Shown here one piece after another: positions 5,837 to 11,196 of a stretch of 11,196 nt of DNA (within the stretch, counting starts at the first letter, position 1; every line of letters begins with the position of its first letter). The position numbers and the translations under genes are program-made. This DNA comes from CAYJLB01 sp964370845 (GTDB taxonomy: Bacteria; Bacillota; Clostridia; Oscillospirales; Ruminococcaceae). A model generated the notes under the pieces. The model was not told the DNA's origin. It worked only from the letters and a program-made list of their open reading frames with translations, and did no database searches. The stretch is from the NCBI GenBank assembly GCA_964370845.1, contig CAYJLB010000067.1, positions 1 to 11,196 on the forward strand. The letters run 5' to 3'.

Positions 5837-5867
5837 AAAAGCCTATCCGATTTGGATAGGCTTTTTT
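5837..5867. terminator. Intrinsic terminator after the GGDEF/EAL gene
   Basis: An 8-bp GC-containing stem, GCCTATCC (5841-5848) with GGATAGGC (5854-5861), has a 5-base loop, six T after it and AAAA before it. It lies five bases after the GGDEF/EAL stop. Read from the other strand it is followed by TTTTAATTTTT, so it can also end leftward transcription that has passed through dnaJ. Confidence 0.92.
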
Positions 5868-5909
5868 ATTTGTTATTCTTTGAAAAATCTGTGCTTTTTT
5901 GGGATATTT

Positions 5910-6052
5910 TTGTTTAGTGACGGGCTACCACAGGTCGCCCCTACTAAATTTGACCTCGTGGCACCAAACTTACCATCTCTACAACGCAAAAACGCGGGCA
6001 TAACAGCGGGGTTACCCCGTCGAGAATGGGTCAAGCGTCACGCTTGTTTAGT
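5910..6052. repeat. GC-rich hairpin element flanked by a 9-base direct repeat (MITE/REP-like)
   Basis: About 125 bases (5919-6043) at roughly 55 % G+C stand out from the surrounding AT-rich sequence. The 9-mer TTGTTTAGT flanks them at 5910-5918 and 6044-6052, like a target-site duplication. Inside are three hairpins: 5922-5929 with 5933-5940 (one mismatch, loop ACA), 6007-6012 with 6014-6019 (CGGGGT/ACCCCG), and 6032-6037 with 6041-6046 (CAAGCG/CGCTTG). The ends share a short inverted GTGACG/CGTCAC (5917-5922, 6036-6041). The dnaJ stop codon lies in the right copy of the repeat. There is no coding capacity. From memory, GGGCGACC-type hairpins recur between genes in gut Clostridia. Identity as a non-autonomous mobile element is inference. 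Confidence 0.5.
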
Positions 6053-7190
6053 TTGAAAAAGATTCTTTAATTTTATCAAAAAATGATTTTCTCTTTTTAT
6101 AATTTTTATCATCAAGACTTTCTTCAAACTGTCTTAATATTTCTTTTTGCTTTTTAGATAGGTTAGACGGAACTTCAACAGTTACTTTAACATATTGGTC
6201 GCCACGTCCATTTCTGTGAAGTTTTTTTACTCCACGTTCTTTTAATCTAAAAACAGTGCCCGTTTGTGTGCCTTCGGTAACGTTATAAGTAACTTTTCCA
6301 TCAATAGTCGGAACTGTAATAGTATCACCTAAACAAGCTTGAGTGTAAGTAATTGGAATTTCTGTCCAAATATCAAATCCATCTCGTTCGAAAATTGGAT
6401 CAGGACGAACAGTTACATTAATATTTAAATCTCCACTTGGACCGCCATTTGTTCCAGCATCACCGCCACCACGCACTTGTAAAGTTTGCCCGTCATCAAT
6501 CCCCGCAGGAATTTTAACTTCTTGAGTGGAAGCAACACGACTTCTACCTTGACCCGAACATTTAGGGCAAGGAGTTTCAACAATTTTACCTTTACCGTGA
6601 CATCTAGTACAAGTTTTAGTTTGAGAAATAACACCAAATGGAGTACGAGAATTCACTTTAACCGAACCTCTACCACCACAATCTGGACAAGATTTTGTAT
6701 TTGTACCAGATTTAGCACCACTTCCGTGACAATCGCCACAAACTTCCATTTTATTTACACGCACTTCGGTAGTCTTACCCTTACAAGCGTCCATAAAATC
6801 AAGGATAATGTTAGCTCTAATATCATTTCCAGGGCGAGGAGCGTTAGGGTTAGAAGAACGACCTCCAAAACCTCCACCAAAGAAACTTTCAAAAATATCG
6901 CTCACATCACCAAAACCGCCAAAGCCACCGCCGTAACCGCCAGCACCACCACCATAAGATGGGTCAACTCCAGCATGTCCAAACTGGTCATATTTAGCTC
7001 TTTTACCTGAGTCAGAAAGCACTTCATAAGCCTCGTTAACTTCTTTAAACTTAGACTCCGCAGTCTTATCATTCGGGTTTAAGTCAGGGTGATATTGCTT
7101 CGCCATTTTCCTATAAGCTTTTTTAAGTTCATCATCAGAACTTCCCTTTGCAACCCCTAAGACTTCGTAATAATCTCTTTTATCTGCCAC
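6048..7190 (-). CDS. dnaJ: Chaperone DnaJ (Hsp40)
   Basis: The 380-residue type I J-protein stimulates DnaK ATPase and delivers substrates. The J-domain starts ADKRDYYEVLGV and has the HPD motif at residues 34-36. A Gly/Phe-rich segment follows at about 75-130. The zinc-binding domain has all four repeats, CGDCHGSG, CPDCGGRG, CTRCHGKG and CPKCSGQG, and is followed by the C-terminal beta domains, including DGQTLQVRGGG. Length is normal. The preferred start is GTG at 7190-7188, because family members begin right before the DKRDYYEVLGV block. The SD AAAGGA is 13 bases away, longer than usual. An upstream GTG at 7271 would add 27 residues unlike any DnaJ N-terminus. It is the last gene of the hrcA operon, separated from dnaK by a large hairpin. 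The stop codon overlaps a 9-base direct repeat. Confidence 0.96.
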   Translation of the reverse strand: MADKRDYYEVLGVAKGSSDDELKKAYRKMAKQYHPDLNPNDKTAESKFKEVNEAYEVLSDSGKRAKYDQFGHAGVDPSYGGGAGGYGGGFGGFGDVSDIFESFFGGGFGGRSSNPNAPRPGNDIRANIILDFMDACKGKTTEVRVNKMEVCGDCHGSGAKSGTNTKSCPDCGGRGSVKVNSRTPFGVISQTKTCTRCHGKGKIVETPCPKCSGQGRSRVASTQEVKIPAGIDDGQTLQVRGGGDAGTNGGPSGDLNINVTVRPDPIFERDGFDIWTEIPITYTQACLGDTITVPTIDGKVTYNVTEGTQTGTVFRLKERGVKKLHRNGRGDQYVKVTVEVPSNLSKKQKEILRQFEESLDDKNYKKRKSFFDKIKESFSN

Positions 7191-7267
7191 TTTAAATAAC
7201 CATTCCTTTCTAAATTCACCAATGTTTATGCCAAAATAAAAAGAAATGGCATAAAAAATCTTATTAT

Positions 7268-7315
7268 GCACCGCTTGCCGATTAAAATTACGTAAATTTT
7301 AATCGGCAGAAGTGC
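7268..7315 (-). other. Intercistronic hairpin between dnaK and dnaJ
   Basis: A perfect 14-bp stem pairs 7276-7289 with 7295-7308 around a five-base loop. It can be extended by an outer GCAC/GTGC pairing (7268-7271 with 7312-7315). It lies 24 bases after the dnaK stop. No U-run follows directly on the transcript, so it is not a classical terminator. It may protect the 3' end of the dnaK message, guide processing or attenuate dnaJ. Two weaker stems follow before dnaJ (7249-7269, TTATGC/GCATAA, and 7229-7251, TGCCA/TGGCA). Confidence 0.65.
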
Positions 7316-7339
7316 TTATATTAATTCAATATATAGTTA

Positions 7340-9169
7340 TTATTCAGCATCTTTAAATTCAGCATCGATAACATCATCGTTTGGAGCAGCTTCACCAGCA
7401 TCACCATTTGCAGCTTGCTCTGCTTGTGCAGCTTCAGCAGCAGCTTGATACATTTTAGTTGAAACTTCATAGAAATCTTTTTGTAGAGCTTCTTGTTTTT
7501 CTTTGATAGCTTCAATATCTTCGCCTTTTAGAGCTTCTTTAAGGTCATTAATTTTAGTTTCAAGGTTAGTTTTTTCTTCAGCAGTGATTTTATCGCCCAT
7601 TTCGCCAAGAGCTTTTTCACATTGGAACACTAAGCTGTCAGCAGCATTTCTAGTTTCAACTTCTTCTCTTTTCTTTTTGTCTTCAGCAGCAAAAGCTTCA
7701 GCGTTTTTAACAGCTGCGTCAATATCGTCTTTAGACATATTTGTAGAAGCAGTGATAGAGATGTTTTGTTCTTTTCCAGTTCCAAGGTCTTTAGCAGAAA
7801 CGTGAACAATACCATTAGCATCGATATCGAAAGTTACTTCGATTTGAGGGATACCTCTTGGTGCAGGAGCAATTCCATCAAGACGGAACATACCGATTTG
7901 TTTGTTATCTTTAGCAAATTCACGTTCACCTTGTAAAACGTTGATGTCAACAGCAGTTTGGTTATCAGCATAAGTTGAGTAAACTTGTGATTTTTTAGTA
8001 GGAATAGTTGTGTTTCTTTCAATCATCTTAGTGCAAATTCCACCAGCAGTTTCAATACCTAAAGTAAGTGGAGTTACGTCAAGAAGAAGAAGTCCAGTAA
8101 CGTCACCCGCAAGCACACCACCTTGTAAAGCAGCACCTTGAGCAACACATTCATCAGGGTTAATTCCTTTGAATGGTTCTTTTCCTGTGTAATTTTTAAC
8201 AGCTTCTTGTACAGCTGGAATTCTAGTTGAACCACCAACTAAAAGAACTTTATTTAAGTCGCTAGGAGTTAAGCCAGCATCAGAAAGAGCTTGTTTAACA
8301 GGTCCCATAGTAGCTTCAACTAAATCGTGAGTTAATTCATCAAATTTAGCTTTTGAAAGTGATAATTCAAGGTGTTTAGGCCCTGTAGCGTCCGCTGTGA
8401 TGAATGGTAAGCTAATGCTTGAAGTAGCAGTTGAAGAAAGTTCAATCTTAGTTTTTTCAGCAGCTTCTTTTAGTCTTTGCATAGCCATTTTATCGTTAGT
8501 TAAGTCAATTCCCTCAGCTTTTTTGAATTCAGCAATTAGCCAATCAATAATTCTTTGGTCAAAGTCGTCACCACCAAGTTTGTTGTTACCAGCAGTAGCT
8601 AAAACTTCTTGTACACCGTCGCCCATTTCAATGATTGAAACGTCAAATGTACCACCACCAAGGTCATAAACCATAACTTTTTGGTCGTTTTCTTTATCAA
8701 TACCATAAGCTAGTGCCGCAGCAGTAGGCTCGTTGATAATTCTTTTTACAGTAAGACCAGCAATTTGTCCAGCATCTTTAGTCGCTTGTCTTTGTGCGTC
8801 AGTGAAGTAAGCAGGAACTGTGATAACAGCTTCTGTAACAGTTTCGCCTAAATAGCTTTCAGCATCAGCTTTAAGTTTTTGTAGTACCATAGCTGAAATT
8901 TCTTGTGGAGTGTAAGTTTTTCCACCCATATCAGCTTTGTAATCAGTACCCATATGACGTTTGATTGAGCTAACAGTGTTGTCGAAGTTAGTAACCGCTT
9001 GACGTTTAGCAACTTGCCCAACAAGTCTATCTCCAGTCTTTGAAACACCAATAACAGAAGGTGTTGTTCTAGCGCCTTCAGAGTTTGCAATAACTACTGC
9101 CTCGCCGCCTTCCATAACAGCAACGCATGAATTTGTTGTACCTAAGTCAATACCAATAATTTTTCCCAT
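7340..9169 (-). CDS. dnaK: Chaperone DnaK (Hsp70)
   Basis: This 609-residue Hsp70 is an ATP-driven folding chaperone of the cytoplasm. Visible landmarks are the phosphate-1 loop GIDLGTTNSCVAV at residues 6-18, VYDLGGGTFDVS in phosphate-2, the adenosine motif LVGGSTRIPAVQ, the interdomain linker and beta domain start LLLLDVTPLTLGIET, and the helical lid ending in DDVIDAEFKDAE. At 609 residues it is the shorter Gram-positive type, about 30 shorter than E. coli DnaK. The ATG at 9169-9167 follows AAGGAG with a normal gap. It lies 58 bases downstream of grpE with no convincing promoter in between, so it is read from the CIRCE promoter. The gene is intact. Confidence 0.98.
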   Translation of the reverse strand: MGKIIGIDLGTTNSCVAVMEGGEAVVIANSEGARTTPSVIGVSKTGDRLVGQVAKRQAVTNFDNTVSSIKRHMGTDYKADMGGKTYTPQEISAMVLQKLKADAESYLGETVTEAVITVPAYFTDAQRQATKDAGQIAGLTVKRIINEPTAAALAYGIDKENDQKVMVYDLGGGTFDVSIIEMGDGVQEVLATAGNNKLGGDDFDQRIIDWLIAEFKKAEGIDLTNDKMAMQRLKEAAEKTKIELSSTATSSISLPFITADATGPKHLELSLSKAKFDELTHDLVEATMGPVKQALSDAGLTPSDLNKVLLVGGSTRIPAVQEAVKNYTGKEPFKGINPDECVAQGAALQGGVLAGDVTGLLLLDVTPLTLGIETAGGICTKMIERNTTIPTKKSQVYSTYADNQTAVDINVLQGEREFAKDNKQIGMFRLDGIAPAPRGIPQIEVTFDIDANGIVHVSAKDLGTGKEQNISITASTNMSKDDIDAAVKNAEAFAAEDKKKREEVETRNAADSLVFQCEKALGEMGDKITAEEKTNLETKINDLKEALKGEDIEAIKEKQEALQKDFYEVSTKMYQAAAEAAQAEQAANGDAGEAAPNDDVIDAEFKDAE

Positions 9170-9227
9170 GATAAAATTCTCCTTTTATTTTCTTTAAATT
9201 GTATTTGTTATATTAATGTAAGTGTTT

Positions 9228-9788
9228 TTATGGATTTGCTACTACAACCATAGCATATCTTATAATTTTGTCCCCAAGTTTATATCCTTTTTGGAAAACT
9301 TGAGCAACGATATTTGAACCTAAATTTTCATCTTCAATTTGATTAACTGCTTGAGCGATTTCAGGGTCAAATTCTTGTCCAGTAGGGTCAATTTCTTCAA
9401 TACCAAGCTTTTTAAGTGCTTCTTTTAGCATATTAAAAATCATTTCCATACCTTTTTTGAAATTTTCATCAGCAGTTTCCGCCGATAAAGCTCTTTCAAA
9501 ATTGTCATAAACAGGGAGTATGTCGTTAACTGCTTTCACAGTAGCATCACCATACATCTCAAGTTTTTCTTTACTACTTCTCTTTCTGAAGTTATCATAT
9601 TCAGCCACAAGCCTCATATACTTATCTTTTTCAGCCACAAGGTCAAGAGCTAATTGTTCTTCCTTTGAAAGAGTTACAGTAGCTTCTTCTGCAACTTCAC
9701 CAGTTTCATTTGTAGAAACATTATCAACGTTTTCAGTTGCATTTTCTTTAGTTGTTTCATCTTTTTTCTTTTTGTCTTTGAATGCCAT
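9228..9788 (-). CDS. grpE: Nucleotide exchange factor GrpE
   Basis: The 186-residue protein releases ADP from DnaK as a homodimer. It has a charged, low-complexity N-terminus (KDKKKKDETTKEN...), then a long coiled coil through LVAEKDKYMRLVAEYDNFRKRSSKEK, which is the GrpE hallmark. The C-terminal beta domain ends GYKLGDKIIRYAMVVVANP, the family signature. The start chosen is ATG at 9788-9786 (MAFKDKKKK), about ten bases after AAAGGTGG. An in-frame GTG five codons earlier lies within that ribosome site and is unlikely. It follows hrcA by 43 bases in the operon. Intact and of usual length. Confidence 0.96.
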   Translation of the reverse strand: MAFKDKKKKDETTKENATENVDNVSTNETGEVAEEATVTLSKEEQLALDLVAEKDKYMRLVAEYDNFRKRSSKEKLEMYGDATVKAVNDILPVYDNFERALSAETADENFKKGMEMIFNMLKEALKKLGIEEIDPTGQEFDPEIAQAVNQIEDENLGSNIVAQVFQKGYKLGDKIIRYAMVVVANP

Positions 9789-9831
9789 TAAAGATTGTTC
9801 CACCTTTCATAATTGTCTTTGGTTTTATAAT

Positions 9832-10863
9832 TTATATTTCATCGTCCTCATCTTCCAGAATTTCTGAAATTTTTTGTGAAAAATACTCTACATAAGGAAT
9901 AATCTTCGCATAATCAAGTCGCATAGGTCCTATTATCCCAAGGGAAGCTATGCTGTTCCCTTTCTTTTTAATAGGAGAAGTGATTATACTAGAATTATGA
10001 ATTGAAAAAGTATTTCCGTCGGACTCGTCATTTTCCTGTGAAAAAATAATTTGTAAATCGCTAAAACTTTGGTCTAACAGTTCAAGGAATTCATTTTTAT
10101 TTTCAATAAACTTAATTATCTCATTTTGCTCAAAATCTTTGCAAGCGAGCAAATTTTGTTCCCCAGAAAGTTTTACTTCAAGGGACAGCATATCCTGTGA
10201 CATTTTCAAAATACTCGACATTAAAGGAGTAAGCGTCAACATATAAGTTCCCATTGCAACAGCAATTTTGTTCATAAAATCTTCCGAAACATCATCTAAA
10301 GTTAACCCTTCAAGATTTTCACTGACAAATTCAGCGAAAAAACTCAATTGTTCATCAGTTAAATCAAACTCAAGGCGACAAACCTTGTTTTTAATGTTAC
10401 CAGAGGAGGTAATCATTAATATAACGTAAAGCCTTCTCCCCGTAGGAATAACTTGAACTTTTGAAATAACAGAAAACTTTGGATTAATATTTGTAGAAAC
10501 AATTGCACATTTTGTAATTTCAGCAAGAGCATTTGAAGCTTTTTCAATAATAACATCTTCGCTAAAATCATCAAAATCAAGTAATTTATCAAGCCTTTGA
10601 ATTTCTTCATCAGGCAAAGTGCTTTTACACATTATCTTATCAATATATAAGCGGAATCCACTAAAAGTAGGAATTCTTCCAGCAGAAGTGTGGGGCTGTT
10701 CTAAATAACCAAGCTGTTCAAGAGAAGCCATTTCATTTCTAATAGTAGCCGCCGAAACATTAAGGTCAATTAAATTCATAATTACTTTAGAACCAACCGG
10801 CTCACCCGTTAAAATATATTCATCTATAATAGCTGCAAGAATTTTTAACTTTCTTTCATCCAA
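9832..10863 (-). CDS. hrcA: Heat-inducible transcription repressor HrcA
   Basis: The 343-residue repressor binds CIRCE operators and shuts off class I heat-shock genes. In Bacillus the GroEL chaperonin keeps its homologue active. The N-terminal winged helix contains RKLKILAAIIDEYILTGEPVGS and the recognition region SAATIRNEMASLEQLGYLEQPHTSAGRIPT. The C-terminal GAF-like part ends GNSIASLGIIGPMRLDYAKIIPYVEYFSQKI, the usual HrcA ending. The start is TTG at 10863-10861 (giving DERKLKIL...), with GGGGTG seven bases upstream. A TTG eight codons earlier, at 10887, has no ribosome site. It is the first gene of the operon, and two CIRCE copies lie in its own promoter, so it is autoregulated. Intact. 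Confidence 0.96.
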   Translation of the reverse strand: MDERKLKILAAIIDEYILTGEPVGSKVIMNLIDLNVSAATIRNEMASLEQLGYLEQPHTSAGRIPTFSGFRLYIDKIMCKSTLPDEEIQRLDKLLDFDDFSEDVIIEKASNALAEITKCAIVSTNINPKFSVISKVQVIPTGRRLYVILMITSSGNIKNKVCRLEFDLTDEQLSFFAEFVSENLEGLTLDDVSEDFMNKIAVAMGTYMLTLTPLMSSILKMSQDMLSLEVKLSGEQNLLACKDFEQNEIIKFIENKNEFLELLDQSFSDLQIIFSQENDESDGNTFSIHNSSIITSPIKKKGNSIASLGIIGPMRLDYAKIIPYVEYFSQKISEILEDEDDEI

Positions 10864-10897
10864 ATCGTCACACCCCGTTACAAACAATCTTTTGAGT

Positions 10898-10924
10898 TTA
10901 GCACTCGACCTCTTTGAGTGCTAA
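10898..10924. promoter_or_regulatory. CIRCE operator 1 (perfect)
   Basis: TTAGCACTC, nine bases, then GAGTGCTAA: an exact match to the CIRCE consensus for HrcA binding. It covers the predicted start of transcription of hrcA, so it is also part of the 5' end of the mRNA. Confidence 0.98.
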
Positions 10925-10928
10925 ATAT

Positions 10929-10957
10929 ACTTTATCACGTTTTTTAGCACTTGTCAA
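10929..10957 (-). promoter_or_regulatory. Heat-shock operon promoter
   Basis: On the minus strand, consensus -35 TTGACA (10957-10952) and -10 TAAAGT (10934-10929) are 17 bases apart, with an extended TG one base before the -10. The -35 lies inside CIRCE 2, and the start near 10922 lies in CIRCE 1. It drives hrcA-grpE-dnaK-dnaJ. Confidence 0.88.
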
Positions 10958-10970
10958 TAGAGAGTGCTAA
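10944..10970. promoter_or_regulatory. CIRCE operator 2 (one mismatch)
   Basis: TTAGCACTT, nine bases, then GAGTGCTAA: one arm has T for the consensus C at its last base. It overlaps the -35 box. Its centre is 46 bases, a little over four helical turns, from the centre of CIRCE 1. Confidence 0.95.
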
Positions 10971-11061
10971 AAATATTGCACAAATGTAATTAGTTTTTCA
11001 AGCGATATAATAAGCAATATAACCAAAATGATAATATTTTACTTTTTTTTCAGAAAAACTG

Positions 11062-11090
11062 TTGACAAATCTTCATAAACGTTGTATACT
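11062..11090 (+). promoter_or_regulatory. Promoter of tRNA-Pro
   Basis: Perfect -35 TTGACA (11062-11067), 17 bases, then TATACT (11085-11090). Transcription would begin near 11097, some 35 bases before the mature tRNA. It diverges from the hrcA promoter. Confidence 0.88.
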
Positions 11091-11131
11091 AATAAAGCTG
11101 TTTCGAGAGAATACAGCGAAGAATAAAACAA

Positions 11132-11196
11132 CGGGGCGTAACTCAGTTTGGTAGAGTGCTTGGTTTGGGACCAAGATGCCGCAGGTTCGAATCCTG
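11132..11196 (+). tRNA. tRNA-Pro (anticodon UGG), 3' end cut by window
   Basis: The cloverleaf is clear. The acceptor 5' strand is CGGGGCG (11132-11138). The D-arm ACTC/GAGT is at 11141-11144 and 11154-11157, with a GG-containing loop. The anticodon stem CTTGG/CCAAG is at 11159-11163 and 11171-11175, and the anticodon TGG is at 11166-11168. The T-arm begins GCAGG TTCGAAT CCTG. The window ends one base short of completing the T-stem, so the acceptor 3' strand and the discriminator base are missing. UGG reads CCA/CCG and, with wobble modification, other proline codons. Confidence 0.96.

Noticed and set aside
5981..6029. Resemblance to a c-di-GMP (GEMM-I) riboswitch: ACGCAAA, then GCGGGGTTACC, then AATGG
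   Set aside because: The 5' half with the GCACAGGGCAAACC block and the paired aptamer stems is missing, GGGGTTACCCC folds on itself, and the segment lies after a terminator with no gene downstream in that direction.
6486..7010. Long open frame opposite dnaJ (174 codons)
   Set aside because: It is antisense to a well-conserved gene, rich in Thr/Ser/Arg as an artefact of the Gly-rich and Cys-rich dnaJ codons, and has no ribosome site.
7192..7203. Three-codon mini-frame ATG-GTT-ATT-TAA just before dnaJ
   Set aside because: The ATG directly abuts the AAAGGA motif with no spacing, so it is unlikely to be translated.
7191..7271. Extended dnaJ N-terminus from GTG at 7271
   Set aside because: The extra 27 residues are unlike any DnaJ, overlap the dnaK-dnaJ hairpin region and have no ribosome site.
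7503..9867. Several open frames overlapping dnaK and grpE on both strands
   Set aside because: Compositional shadows of highly biased chaperone genes; no ribosome sites and no recognisable domains.
1..11196. CRISPR array or known defence island
   Set aside because: No regularly spaced repeats and no cas, nuclease or toxin domains were seen in any frame.

Overview
The window looks like chromosomal core sequence from a low-GC (roughly 30 % G+C) Gram-positive bacterium of the class Clostridia, probably an anaerobe. The reasons are the hrcA-grpE-dnaK-dnaJ order under CIRCE control, a DnaK of Gram-positive length, a YlmC/YmxH sporulation-type PRC-barrel gene, strong AGGAGG-type ribosome binding sites, and textbook sigma-A promoters with 16-17 base spacers. 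I cannot name genus or species.

Layout from left to right. 1-36 (-) is the first 12 codons of rpsB (ribosomal protein S2), with a leader of about 120 bases and its promoter. 279-569 (-) is a YlmC/YmxH-family gene with its own promoter. 642-797 (-) is a 51-codon gene. It is divergent from an XRE-type regulator at 893-1117 (+). A 23-bp palindrome between the two sits exactly between the -35 and -10 boxes of the small gene, so this looks like a self-contained repressor/operator switch. 1258-1560 (+) encodes a membrane-anchored protein with an HTH-like tail, and ends at a bidirectional terminator. 1669-3746 (-) is a two-gene unit: a zinc-dependent phospholipase C-like protein followed by a UMF1/Atg22-like MFS transporter. 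A divergent intergenic region of 327 bases separates this unit from 4074-5831 (+), a soluble GAF-GGDEF-EAL protein. Its GGDEF site is intact, but its EAL site has lost several catalytic residues. A strong terminator follows.

Between that terminator and dnaJ lies a GC-rich element of about 125 bases with three hairpins. It is flanked by a 9-base direct repeat that overlaps the dnaJ stop codon, which suggests a small mobile or repetitive insertion.

The right half (6048-10957, -) is the class I heat-shock operon, transcribed leftward in the order hrcA, grpE, dnaK, dnaJ. It starts from one promoter (TTGACA-17-TAAAGT) covered by two CIRCE operators. HrcA binds CIRCE to repress the operon, and GrpE, DnaK and DnaJ form the Hsp70 folding machine. 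A 14-bp hairpin separates dnaK from dnaJ. Divergent from hrcA, with its own consensus promoter, is a tRNA-Pro(UGG) cut off by the window end.

I found no CRISPR array, rRNA, transposase gene or clear defence system. The least ordinary items are the element at the dnaJ stop, the small-gene/XRE switch, the membrane HTH protein and the degenerate EAL domain.
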